Origin: PALSA-911 sp043742865
GTDB lineage: Bacteria; Pseudomonadota; Alphaproteobacteria; Acetobacterales; Acetobacteraceae
Direction of reading: 5' to 3'
Assembly: GCA_043742865.1 (NCBI GenBank)
Contig: JAYTXR010000167.1
Coordinates: 1-21,191, forward strand
Length of the DNA stretch: 21,191 bases
The first letter of the stretch is position 1, and each line of letters starts with the position of its first letter. The position numbers and the translations under genes were made by a program. The notes below the pieces were generated by a model. It was not told the DNA's origin. It worked only from the letters and a program-made list of their open reading frames with translations, and did not search any database. Shown here in pieces: positions 6,495 through 14,366 of this stretch.

Positions 6495-7358
6495 ATGTCG
6501 GTCCCCAAGCTGCCGCAAATCCTGATCGAGCCGCAGGTGCGCACGGCGCTGCTGGAAGACCTCGGCCGCGCCGGCGACCTGACCACGGACGCCATCGTGC
6601 CGGAAGATGCACTCACCGACACCGCCCTGATGGCGCGCCAACCGGGCGTCGTCGCCGGCCTGGATTTCGCCCTGACGGCGTTTCGCCTGATGGACCCCAC
6701 CATCGCGATCCAGATCGAACGACCGGACGGTTCGCGTATCGTCCCCGGCGACCGGATCGCCACGGTCAGCGGACCCGCGCGCGGCATCCTGACCGCCGAA
6801 CGGGTAGCGCTGAATTTCCTCAGTCATCTGAGCGGGGTCGCCTCTGCCACGCGCGCGATCGTGGATGCCATCGCCAATGTCCCCGGGGGCCACAAGGCGC
6901 GCATCTGCTGCACCCGAAAAACCATGCCCGGCCTGCGCGCGGCGCAAAAATACGCGCTGCGGGTCGGCGGCGGCTCCAATCACCGTTTCGGCCTCGATGA
7001 CGCGGTGCTGATCAAGGACAACCACGTGGCCATCGCCGGCGGCGTCCGCCAGGCGGTCGAACGCGCCCGGGCCGGAATCGGCCATCTGGTGAAGATCGAG
7101 CTGGAGGTCGATACGCTGGCCCAGCTGGAGGAAGCCTTGCGGCTCGGCGTGGACGCGGTTCTGCTGGACAACATGGCGCCGGATATGCTGCGCCAGGCCG
7201 TCGCGATGGTCGGCGGGCGCGCCATCACCGAGGCCTCCGGCCGCATCACCCCCGCCACCGCCCCGGAAGTCGCCGCCACCGGCGTCGATCTGATTTCGAT
7301 CGGTTGGCTGACGCACAGCGCCTCGGTTCTTGACATCGGGTTGGACCATCGGGGCTAG
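6495..7358 (+). CDS. nadC: Nicotinate-nucleotide diphosphorylase (carboxylating), quinolinate phosphoribosyltransferase
   Basis: NadC converts quinolinate and phosphoribosyl pyrophosphate to nicotinate mononucleotide plus CO2, consuming the product of NadA. The 287-residue length is normal. Family motifs are AERVALNFLSHLSGVA (101-116), CTRKTMPGLR (139-148), GGGSNHRFGL (158-167) and IKDNHV (173-178). EVDTL-QLEEAL, DAVLLDNM, the EASGRI segment and ISIGWLTHS at the end of the barrel follow. The basic residues that bind the quinolinate carboxylates and PRPP lie in these segments. The ATG directly follows the nadA TGA (6492-6494), so translation is very likely coupled. No ribosome-binding site of its own is obvious. 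Confidence 0.95.
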   Translation: MSVPKLPQILIEPQVRTALLEDLGRAGDLTTDAIVPEDALTDTALMARQPGVVAGLDFALTAFRLMDPTIAIQIERPDGSRIVPGDRIATVSGPARGILTAERVALNFLSHLSGVASATRAIVDAIANVPGGHKARICCTRKTMPGLRAAQKYALRVGGGSNHRFGLDDAVLIKDNHVAIAGGVRQAVERARAGIGHLVKIELEVDTLAQLEEALRLGVDAVLLDNMAPDMLRQAVAMVGGRAITEASGRITPATAPEVAATGVDLISIGWLTHSASVLDIGLDHRG

Positions 7359-7361
7359 GCT
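7330..7361 (+). promoter_or_regulatory. Weak candidate promoter at the end of nadC
   Basis: TTGACA (7330-7335) and TAGGCT (7356-7361), the latter a box often seen in GC-rich alphaproteobacterial promoters, lie 38 bases before the VOC gene. The 20-base spacer is long, so the call is weak. If real, it would give the VOC gene its own promoter inside the nadC 3' end. Confidence 0.25.
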
Positions 7362-7398
7362 CTGATCGTCGCCCGGCCACATAATACGAGGTCGACCC

Positions 7399-7821
7399 AT
7401 GCTGCTGTCGCATGTTCACGTCGGGGTAACAGATTTTGATCGATCCTTTGCTTTCTACTCTGGCATCATGGGAAAGCTTGGGTTTGTCCTGAAATTCTCA
7501 CAGCCGGAAAAATCTTGGGCCGGCTGGATGGAGGAAGGTATTGCAAGGCCATTATTTCTTATTGGCCGACCCTTTGATGGCGAAGCTTCAAATCCGGGAA
7601 ACGGCCAGATGGTCGCACTACTCGCCTCAAACCGGGACGTCGTGGACCAGGCTTACGCCTGGGCGATTGAAAACGGAGGTGCCGGCGACGGCGCTCCGGC
7701 TTTGAGACCGCAGTATCACGCTGATTATTATGGAGCGTATTTTCGCGATCCCGACCGCAATAAGATCTGCGTGTGCTGCCATGACCCTGTTAGCCAAGGG
7801 ACAACTTTAGTATCTGAGTAA
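7399..7821 (+). CDS. VOC (glyoxalase/bleomycin resistance/dioxygenase) family protein
   Basis: A single-domain vicinal-oxygen-chelate protein of 140 residues. It opens with the characteristic LSHVHVGVTDFDRSFAFY strand-helix (H5/H7 are candidate metal ligands) and ends with YYGAYFRDPDRNKICVCCH, the usual strand before the last metal ligand. The middle holds WAGWMEEG and QMVALLASNRDVVDQAYAWA. VOC proteins include isomerases, lyases, dioxygenases and resistance proteins; nothing here selects one. GAGG about eight bases upstream supports ATG 7399. Its DNA is visibly richer in A and T than neighbouring genes (codons such as TTT, ATT, CTT and AAA are frequent), which suggests later acquisition. It stands 40 bases after nadC but probably has no role in NAD synthesis. 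Confidence 0.85.
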   Translation: MLLSHVHVGVTDFDRSFAFYSGIMGKLGFVLKFSQPEKSWAGWMEEGIARPLFLIGRPFDGEASNPGNGQMVALLASNRDVVDQAYAWAIENGGAGDGAPALRPQYHADYYGAYFRDPDRNKICVCCHDPVSQGTTLVSE

Positions 7822-8044
7822 GGATAATCGCTTCAAGTTTGGCATCGCCAGAAGCAACCGTCATGGCCGGCCTTGACGAGGGGGGCGTCTCCTAAACGGA
7901 TGCAATTATTTTTTCTCGGATCCCTGGTTCCGCTGTCCACCCTTTGCAGACAGTCAAACTGAGACATCGCTGCACGGGGGCCAGGCTTGCGGACCCCGCC
8001 CCCGGCAGCGTGTAATCACGCCGCATATAGGGGAAAATCACCGC

Positions 8045-9181
8045 ATGACCGCACCGCTCGCCGGCATAAAGATTCTGGAAATCGGTCAGGCCTATGCCGG
8101 GCCGCTTGCCGGCGCGATCCTGGCGGATATGGGGGCGGAGGTCATCAAGGTGGAAAAGCCGGATGGCGGCGACGACGCGCGGCTGTGGGGACCACCGTTC
8201 ATCGACGGCGACAGCGCGATGTTCCGTGCCAATAACCGCAACAAGAAATCGGTGACGTTCGATATCAAGAACCCGGCCGACATCGCCGCGCTGAAGGCGC
8301 TGGCCAAGGACGCGGACATCCTGATCCAGAATTTGCGGCCCGGCATCGTCGGCGAATGCGGCATCGGGCCGGAGGCGATGCTGGAGGTCAATCCGCGGCT
8401 GATCTACTGCTCGATCTGGGCGTTCGGCTACCAGGGTCCGCTGCGGCTCGCCCCCGGCTTCGATCCGCTGCTGCAGGCCTATTCGGGGGTAATGACCTTG
8501 ACCGGCCGGCCCGAGGACCCGCCGACCTTCTGTGCGCCTGCGATCAACGACGCCGCGACCGGCATGTGGTGCGTGATCGGCGCGCTGGCGGCGCTGCAGC
8601 AGCGCCACATCACCGGAAAAGGTTGTGTGATCGATACGTCGCTGTTCGAGACCGCCGTCAGCTGGGTGTCCGGCCCGCTGAACAACTATCACATCACCGG
8701 CCAGCTGCCGGTGCGCCACGGCACCGGCAGCAATCTGCTGGTGCCGTATCAGACCTTCGAGACGGCCGACCGGCCGATCTGCATCGCCGCCGGCAATGAC
8801 CGGCTATTCGTCAAATGCGCCGCAGCGATGGGCCACCCCGAATGGTCGGCCGACCCGCGATTCGAGGACGGCCGCAAGCGCGCGGTCAACCGATCCGCTC
8901 TGGTCGAACGGATGCAGCCGGTGCTGCTCACCGGCGGGCGCGATCACTGGATGGCGGCACTCGGCGCGGTCGGGGTGCCCTGCTCGCCGGTCAACGACAT
9001 CGGCGAACTGGCCCAGACCGAACAGCTCGCCGCGGTCGACCTGATGCGCACTTTGCCCGGCAGCGGGATGAAAATCGTCGGTCTGCCGATCTCGTTCGAC
9101 CGCCAGCGTCCGCATCCGTATGCTGATTCTCCAAAACTTGGGCAACACAACGCGGAAACTTTTGGAACCCGCCAGAGTTGA
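8045..9181 (+). CDS. Class III CoA-transferase (CaiB/BaiF family), second copy
   Basis: A 378-residue class III CoA-transferase, shorter than formyl-CoA transferase and than the 2828-4072 protein. The N-terminus has IKILEIGQAYAGPLAGAILA, DMGAEVIKVEKP, RNKKSVTFD and ILIQNLRPG. The probable catalytic aspartate is D169 in INDAATGMW, the same number as in formyl-CoA transferase. GQLPVRHGTGS and PYQTFETADRPICIAAGND mark the second half. It is only distantly similar to the other copy, so it is not a recent duplication. The ATG at 8045 has GGGGAAAA about ten bases upstream. The preceding 223 bases hold no gene, so it probably begins its own transcript. Without a neighbouring acyl-CoA enzyme its acid substrate cannot be guessed. 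Confidence 0.87.
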   Translation: MTAPLAGIKILEIGQAYAGPLAGAILADMGAEVIKVEKPDGGDDARLWGPPFIDGDSAMFRANNRNKKSVTFDIKNPADIAALKALAKDADILIQNLRPGIVGECGIGPEAMLEVNPRLIYCSIWAFGYQGPLRLAPGFDPLLQAYSGVMTLTGRPEDPPTFCAPAINDAATGMWCVIGALAALQQRHITGKGCVIDTSLFETAVSWVSGPLNNYHITGQLPVRHGTGSNLLVPYQTFETADRPICIAAGNDRLFVKCAAAMGHPEWSADPRFEDGRKRAVNRSALVERMQPVLLTGGRDHWMAALGAVGVPCSPVNDIGELAQTEQLAAVDLMRTLPGSGMKIVGLPISFDRQRPHPYADSPKLGQHNAETFGTRQS

Positions 9182-9198
9182 CCTAGATTGGGACACCG

Positions 9199-9215
9199 CT
9201 CAATCAAAAGTTGAG
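9199..9215. repeat. Short inverted repeat upstream of the sugar-transferase gene
   Basis: CTCAA and TTGAG flank seven bases (TCAAAAG) in the 67-base gap before ATG 9249. It could be a small operator but is short enough to be chance. Confidence 0.25.
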
Positions 9216-9248
9216 TAATGTCGAACTTTCCGGGATCGGCGACGATTG

Positions 9249-10673
9249 ATGCCTCTACTGAAACTCTCGATGATCACCGCCGGCGCGGCGCTGTTCGTGC
9301 TGGATCTGTGCCTGGTGGGGCTGGTCTGGCCGCTGGTGCTGTGGGCCGGCTGGCCGGCGCCGATCACGCTGCTGGCGCCGCCGCTGGACGTCTGGTGCGG
9401 CATCTATCCGATCGCCGACCTGCTCGCCCTGTACGCGATGGGACTCTACCGCCGCGAGGCGATGCTGGAGACGCGCAAATCGTTGTCGCGCGTGCCGCTG
9501 GTGGTGGGCATGGGCGCCGCCATCGGGCTGATCCTGACGATCCTGCTGCCGGATATCGATGCCGCGCTGTTCGCGCGGCTTGCCAGGCAGCGTCAGGGCC
9601 TGACCTTCGCGCTGGCCGGATTGTGCTTCGCCGGATGCGCGTTCACCGCGCGACTGGCGGTGTCGGTGCTGCTGCGCCGGCGGGTGCTGCGCCGGCATGT
9701 GCTGGTGGTGGGTGCGGGGGAGCGGGCCTGGGATCTGCTGTGGATGCTCAGCCGCGAGGGTAGCAACCTGCAATATGATGTCGCCTTTCATCAGGATCCG
9801 GCCTTCGGCAAAATCGACCCAAGGCTGGCCGGCGATCCGACCGTGCGGATCCTGCTGTCCAGCGAGATCGACGTGCTGGCGGCGGCGCGGGCCGTCCGGG
9901 CCGACGAGATCGTGGTCGCCCCCGACGACCGGCGGGGGATGGACCTGCACCCTTTGCTGGAATGCAAGAAAGCCGGCTTTCCGGTGGTGCAATATCTGAG
10001 CTTCATCGAGCGCGAAATCCGCCGCGTCGACCTGAAACGGATGGATCTCGGCTGGATCCTGTACTCCGACGGGTTCTATTTCGGCCTGCTGGACCGCTTT
10101 CTGAAGCGGGGGTTCGACCTTCTGGCCGCCGCCGGGGTGCTGTTGCCGGCCTCGCCATTTTTACTGGCGGCCATGATCGCCATTCGCGCCGAGGGCACCG
10201 GGCCGATCTTCTACCGCCAGGAGCGGGTCACCCAGAACGGCCGCCATTTCCGCATCCTGAAACTGCGGACCATGCGCGTGAACGCGGAAGCCGGCGGCGC
10301 GGTATGGGCCAGGGCCAAGGACGACCGTATCACCCGGGTGGGCGCGATCCTGCGGCGCACCCGGATCGACGAGTTGCCGCAGCTGTTCAACGTGCTCGCC
10401 GGCGACATGTCGTTCGTCGGCCCGCGCCCGGAACGGCCGCAATTCGTCGCCGAACTGGCCAGGGAAATCCCGCTATATAACGAACGCCACATGGTCAAAG
10501 CCGGCCTGACCGGCTGGGCACAGATCAACTATCCGTATGGCGCCTCGGTCAACGACGCCCGCTCCAAGCTCAGCTACGATTTGTACTACGTCAAAAACTT
10601 CTCCATCCTGTTCGACATCGTCATCCTGCTCCAAACCATCCGCGTCGTTCTGTGGCCGAGCGGCGTGCGGTAA
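9249..10673 (+). CDS. Exopolysaccharide polyprenyl-phosphate sugar-1-phosphate transferase (EpsB/WcaJ-like)
   Basis: A 474-residue inner-membrane enzyme that starts exopolysaccharide chains by placing a sugar-1-phosphate on undecaprenyl phosphate. Four N-terminal hydrophobic stretches (about 8-33, 46-67, 83-100, 119-142) precede a nucleotide-binding-like region (HVLVVGAGERAWDL, 150-163). The bacterial sugar-transferase domain follows: FLKRGFDLLAA (285-295, membrane-associated), FYRQERVTQNG, FRILKLRTM (334-342), RIDELPQLFNVL (372-383), MSFVGPRPE (387-395) and GLTGWAQINYPYG. The YNERHMVKAGLTGWAQ ending and VRVVLWPSG tail resemble the PEP-CTERM/EpsB branch. ATG 9249 is chosen over an in-frame TTG at 9246; the ribosome-binding site is weak. 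No other polysaccharide gene is in the window, so it looks like an orphan initiator. Confidence 0.9.
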   Translation: MPLLKLSMITAGAALFVLDLCLVGLVWPLVLWAGWPAPITLLAPPLDVWCGIYPIADLLALYAMGLYRREAMLETRKSLSRVPLVVGMGAAIGLILTILLPDIDAALFARLARQRQGLTFALAGLCFAGCAFTARLAVSVLLRRRVLRRHVLVVGAGERAWDLLWMLSREGSNLQYDVAFHQDPAFGKIDPRLAGDPTVRILLSSEIDVLAAARAVRADEIVVAPDDRRGMDLHPLLECKKAGFPVVQYLSFIEREIRRVDLKRMDLGWILYSDGFYFGLLDRFLKRGFDLLAAAGVLLPASPFLLAAMIAIRAEGTGPIFYRQERVTQNGRHFRILKLRTMRVNAEAGGAVWARAKDDRITRVGAILRRTRIDELPQLFNVLAGDMSFVGPRPERPQFVAELAREIPLYNERHMVKAGLTGWAQINYPYGASVNDARSKLSYDLYYVKNFSILFDIVILLQTIRVVLWPSGVR

Positions 10674-10678
10674 GAAAG

Positions 10679-10694
10679 CCGGTCCAGGGACCGG
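10679..10694. terminator. Hairpin between convergent genes
   Basis: CCGGTCC-AG-GGACCGG is a perfect 7-bp inverted repeat in the 37 bases between the convergent sugar-transferase and ABC exporter genes. On the minus strand it is followed by CTTTCTT, on the plus strand by no T-tract. An adjacent GGGG-CAAAA-CCCC could form an alternative hairpin. A shared, weak transcription terminator is the likely role. Confidence 0.45.
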
Positions 10695-10710
10695 GGCAAA
10701 ACCCCCCGCC

Positions 10711-13700
10711 TTATTTAACCGCCGCCATTTGCCGCTCGACCAGACGGGCATAGGGGCCGCTTTGGGCCAGGAGATCGGAATGCGTGCCGTCTTCGATGAC
10801 CTGTCCGTCGGCGAGCACCAGGATCAGGTCGGCGGAGCGGATCGTGGACAGGCGATGGGCGATGATGATCGTGGTGCGGTGCTGCATCAGCGCGTCGAGG
10901 GAGGCGCGGATTTGCGCCTCGCTGATGGCATCCAGATGCGAGGTGGCTTCGTCCAGCACCAGGATCGGCGCATCTTTCAGGAACGCGCGGGCGATGGCGA
11001 TGCGTTGGCGCTGGCCGCCGGATAATTGCACGCCGCGTTCGCCGACGCGGGTGGCGAGCCCTTCCGGCAGGCTGGCGACGAACTCCGCAAGTGCGGCATT
11101 TTCGATCGCGCGACACAAATCCTCGGCCGAGGCGTCGGGGTTGGCGATGCGGATATTGGCCTGCAGCGTGTCGTTGAACAGATAGGTGTCCTGGGCGACC
11201 AGGGCGATGCGGCCGCGCAGCGCGTCCAGAGACCATTGCCGCAGATCGATGCCGTCGATCCGCACCACCCCGCTGCCAGGGTCCCAGAAGCGCAGCAGCA
11301 GGTTGGCGATCGTGGTTTTGCCCGCGCCGGACGCGCCGACCAGTGCAACCGTGGTGCCGGGCCGGATGGCGAAATTCACCCGCTGAAGCGCCGGGGTCTG
11401 CCGGTCTTGATAGGCGAAGGTCACGTCCTCGAAACGTATGGCCGAGCCGCCCTGGACCGGGGATGGCGTTTGCGGCCCATCGACGATCCGCACCGGCTCG
11501 GCCTGCACCACATGCAGCCGGCGGGTAGAGGCGATGGTGTCGGCGAGTTGGCGGCCGACCTGGGCAATTTCCGAGATCGGCAGGAACGCTGCCACCGAAA
11601 TCAGGATCGCCACCGGCAGGAAGCCGGCGCCGATCCATCCCTGCGCCACCAGGGCGGCGCCAATGGCGGCGACCGCCAGGCCGCCGAAGCCGGTGGCGAT
11701 TTCCAGCAACGCGTTCTGCCCCGACAGATCTCGTTGCAGCGCCAGCCGTAAATCCTGGTACTCGCGCACGCGCGCCAGGAACGCCGCGCGCCTGGCCTCG
11801 GTCGCCTGGAAGGCGATCAGGTCCGCCAGCCCCTGGATCGTCTCGGTCACATGCGCGGACAGCAACCCCAGGGCATTGCGGGCCTGCGACCCCATGCGGT
11901 CGATCCGCCGCCGTCCGACCACCGGCGACAACGCGGCAAAGGCGAGGAAAGGCAACAGCCCCATCGCCAACGGCCAGGCGAACCAGGCCAGCATTGCAAG
12001 CACCGTGGCGGGGACCAGCACGCTGACCACGGCGGGGGCGACGGTGTGGGCGAAAAAATACTCTACGGTCTCGATATCCTGCGTCGCCAGCGCCACAAGG
12101 TCGCCGGAGCGGCGGGCCAGCAGATAGGCCGGCGCCAGGGCGTCCAATTTGGCGAACAGGCCGATCCGCATTTCCGCCAGCAGCCGGTAGGCCATGTGAT
12201 GCGCCAAATAGGATTCCAGCCAGTGCAGCAGCCCGGCCAGCAATGCCGCCACCAGCAGCGCCACCGCGGGGCCGGTAAAGTCGCGGCCCGCCGCGACATC
12301 GGCGATCACCCAGGCGCCCAGCACGCCGACGCCGACGAACGCCGCGACCCGGCCGATACCGAACAGCACGGTGGCGACAAGCTGCCCGCGCCAGGGACGG
12401 ATGAAGCCGAGCAGCGTGGCCAGCGTGACACCCCAGCCGATTTCCGCCGCGTCCGGATCGAGCGGGGCGGTTTCGACCCGCGGCGCCTCCGCTCCGGCCG
12501 GGGCCGCAATCGACTTCCCGCCATTGGCAAGCTCGACGATCGCCGCACCGGTATCCTCCCTGGCGGTACCCTCCCAAGCCTGGGCGCCCATCAGACGGCG
12601 ATACGGACCCGGTTCGGCGATCATCTCGGCGTGGGTACCGGCCTGCACCACGCGCCCGGACCCCAAAACCAGAATGCGATCGGCGGCGATGACGCTGGAC
12701 AGCCGGTGCGCCAGGATCAGCGTGGTGCGCCCCTGCATCAGCCGGTCCAGCGCCTGCTGGATGGTGGCCTCGTTTTCGGCGTCCACCGCCGACAGCGCCT
12801 CGTCCAGGATCAGGATCGGCGCATCGCGCAACAGCGCGCGCGCGATCGCCAGCCGCTGGCGCTGACCGCCGGACAGAATCGCCCCCCGTTCGCCGATCAG
12901 CGTCGCGTAACCATCCGGCAGGCCCAGGATGAAATCCTGCAAATTCGCCGCAGCCACAGCGCTTTCCATCTGCGCGTGGCTGGCATCGGGCCGGCCCAGC
13001 CGCAAATTCTCCTCGATGGTGCCGTGAAACAAATAAATATCCTGCGCGACCACCGCGATCATCGACCGCAGCTGATCGGGGTCCAGTTGGCGCAGGTCGC
13101 GCCCGCCGATCCGGATGGCGCCTGATTGCGGATCGTGCTGGCGCAGCAGCAGCCGCACGATCGAGGATTTGCCGGCCCCCGAGGGCCCGACGATGCCGAT
13201 CCGCTCGCCGACGGCGACCCGAAAGCCGAGGCCGTCATGCGCCGCGCCCCGCCCGCCCGGATAGGCGAAGCCGACATCGTCGAACTCGATGGTCGGCGAC
13301 AGCGCCCCCAGCTTCTCGCCGCCGCCGGCGGGCATCGATGTCGCCTGCTCCAGCAGCGCATGCACGCCCGTCGCGGCCGACTGGCCGATCATGCCCTGGT
13401 GCAGCACCGAGCGCAGGTCGCGCAACGGGCGAAAGATCTCGGTGCCCGCCATCAGCACGATCAGCAGCGCGGCCAGGCTCATGCGGCCCTCCGATACCCG
13501 CCACGCGCCCAGGATCAGCGCCGCGGCGGCGCCGAACGCACAGCCGAAATCGGTGATGAAGCGGGTCAGGATGCTGAGGCCCAGCACCCGCAACGTGCTG
13601 TCCGACAGCGCCCGCGCCTTGGCTGCGAGCCGCCTGCCATAGGCGGCACTCCGGCCGAACGCCTTCAGGCTCGGCAGGCCCTGCATTGCATCGAGGAATT

Positions 13701-14289
13701 CCTCGCCGAACTGCTTGAAGTTGCGGCCCCGCTCCAGGGCTGCGCTGCGATCGCTGCGGTGCACCGCGGCCGGCAGCACCAGCGTGAACAGCGCGGCGCC
13801 CAGCAGCACGCAGGCCACCGGCACATCCCACCACGCCATGAACAGAAAAATCGCCACCGGCGCGAACGCGGCGATGCAGACCTGTGGCAGATACTGGCCG
13901 AAGAAGGTTTGCAGCTGCTCGACGCCGTCGATCATCGACAGCATCACCCCGCCGGTCCGCTCGCCGGCGAACCAGGCCGGCCCCAGTGCGACGATGCGAT
14001 CGTACAGAAGTGCCCGCAGCTTTGCCTGCACCCGATCCGAACTGGCATGAGCCACCATGGTGCGGGCATGGTCGAGCCCGGCCCGCAGCAGGATCGCGGC
14101 CCCCGCCGCCGCCAGCAGCTTCAGCGAGGCAGTGAAATCGGCGCCGTGGAAAACCCCGGCCAGGAACAGCCCGACGAACGCGAACCGCGCGATGCCGGCG
14201 GCCAGCGCCAGCAAGCCGAGCGCCACGCAGCCGAGGATGCGCCCGCGCAGCCCTTCGGTCATCCGCCACAGCCGCCAATCGAAATACAA
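10711..14289 (-). CDS. Fused two-half ABC exporter, CydD-CydC-like (1192 aa)
   Basis: One chain holds two full exporter halves, each a six-helix membrane domain plus ATPase. Half 1 has GPSGAGKSS near residue 365, LSGGQRQR, ILILDEALS near 494 and LAHRLS. Half 2 has GASGAGKTT near 986, LSGGQRQR, ILVLDEATS near 1110 and IAHRLS. Both ATP sites keep their Walker B glutamate and H-loop. The first membrane domain (DGVEQLQTFFGQYLPQV) looks like CydD; CydDC exports cysteine/glutathione and supports cytochrome bd assembly, and is normally two proteins of about 570-590 residues. A linker of about 60 residues rich in Ala and Gly joins the halves. I choose TTG 14289 because a perfect GGAGG lies seven bases upstream; ATG 14358 would leave only eight bases to dnaJ. 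No cydAB is nearby, so the substrate stays open. Confidence 0.82.
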   Translation of the reverse strand: MYFDWRLWRMTEGLRGRILGCVALGLLALAAGIARFAFVGLFLAGVFHGADFTASLKLLAAAGAAILLRAGLDHARTMVAHASSDRVQAKLRALLYDRIVALGPAWFAGERTGGVMLSMIDGVEQLQTFFGQYLPQVCIAAFAPVAIFLFMAWWDVPVACVLLGAALFTLVLPAAVHRSDRSAALERGRNFKQFGEEFLDAMQGLPSLKAFGRSAAYGRRLAAKARALSDSTLRVLGLSILTRFITDFGCAFGAAAALILGAWRVSEGRMSLAALLIVLMAGTEIFRPLRDLRSVLHQGMIGQSAATGVHALLEQATSMPAGGGEKLGALSPTIEFDDVGFAYPGGRGAAHDGLGFRVAVGERIGIVGPSGAGKSSIVRLLLRQHDPQSGAIRIGGRDLRQLDPDQLRSMIAVVAQDIYLFHGTIEENLRLGRPDASHAQMESAVAAANLQDFILGLPDGYATLIGERGAILSGGQRQRLAIARALLRDAPILILDEALSAVDAENEATIQQALDRLMQGRTTLILAHRLSSVIAADRILVLGSGRVVQAGTHAEMIAEPGPYRRLMGAQAWEGTAREDTGAAIVELANGGKSIAAPAGAEAPRVETAPLDPDAAEIGWGVTLATLLGFIRPWRGQLVATVLFGIGRVAAFVGVGVLGAWVIADVAAGRDFTGPAVALLVAALLAGLLHWLESYLAHHMAYRLLAEMRIGLFAKLDALAPAYLLARRSGDLVALATQDIETVEYFFAHTVAPAVVSVLVPATVLAMLAWFAWPLAMGLLPFLAFAALSPVVGRRRIDRMGSQARNALGLLSAHVTETIQGLADLIAFQATEARRAAFLARVREYQDLRLALQRDLSGQNALLEIATGFGGLAVAAIGAALVAQGWIGAGFLPVAILISVAAFLPISEIAQVGRQLADTIASTRRLHVVQAEPVRIVDGPQTPSPVQGGSAIRFEDVTFAYQDRQTPALQRVNFAIRPGTTVALVGASGAGKTTIANLLLRFWDPGSGVVRIDGIDLRQWSLDALRGRIALVAQDTYLFNDTLQANIRIANPDASAEDLCRAIENAALAEFVASLPEGLATRVGERGVQLSGGQRQRIAIARAFLKDAPILVLDEATSHLDAISEAQIRASLDALMQHRTTIIIAHRLSTIRSADLILVLADGQVIEDGTHSDLLAQSGPYARLVERQMAAVK

Positions 14290-14329
14290 GCCCGAGCCTC
14301 CGTTGCGAAATTCGCGCCATCCCAGCGGG

Positions 14330-14358
14330 TTGAGATACGCGCGTCCAGCCACTACCAT
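14330..14358 (+). promoter_or_regulatory. Candidate promoter for the cbpA-cbpM pair
   Basis: TTGAGA (14330-14335), a 17-base spacer and TACCAT (14353-14358) lie directly before the ATG at 14367. Transcription would begin at or just before that ATG, making the message nearly leaderless. No Shine-Dalgarno sequence precedes 14367, which agrees. The boxes are only partial matches. Confidence 0.35.
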
Positions 14359-14366
14359 ACCCGGCA

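Noticed and set aside
5724..7400. Long minus-strand open frame (558 codons) opposite nadA and nadC
   Set aside because: The translation is Gly/Asp/His/Arg-rich with no domain, typical of antisense frames in GC-rich genes, and both plus-strand genes are certain.
7822..8044. Possible gene, terminator or insertion-sequence end between the VOC gene and the second CoA-transferase
   Set aside because: Only a 4-bp GACG/CGTC stem and a distant T-run are visible, and no terminal repeat or coding frame could be supported.
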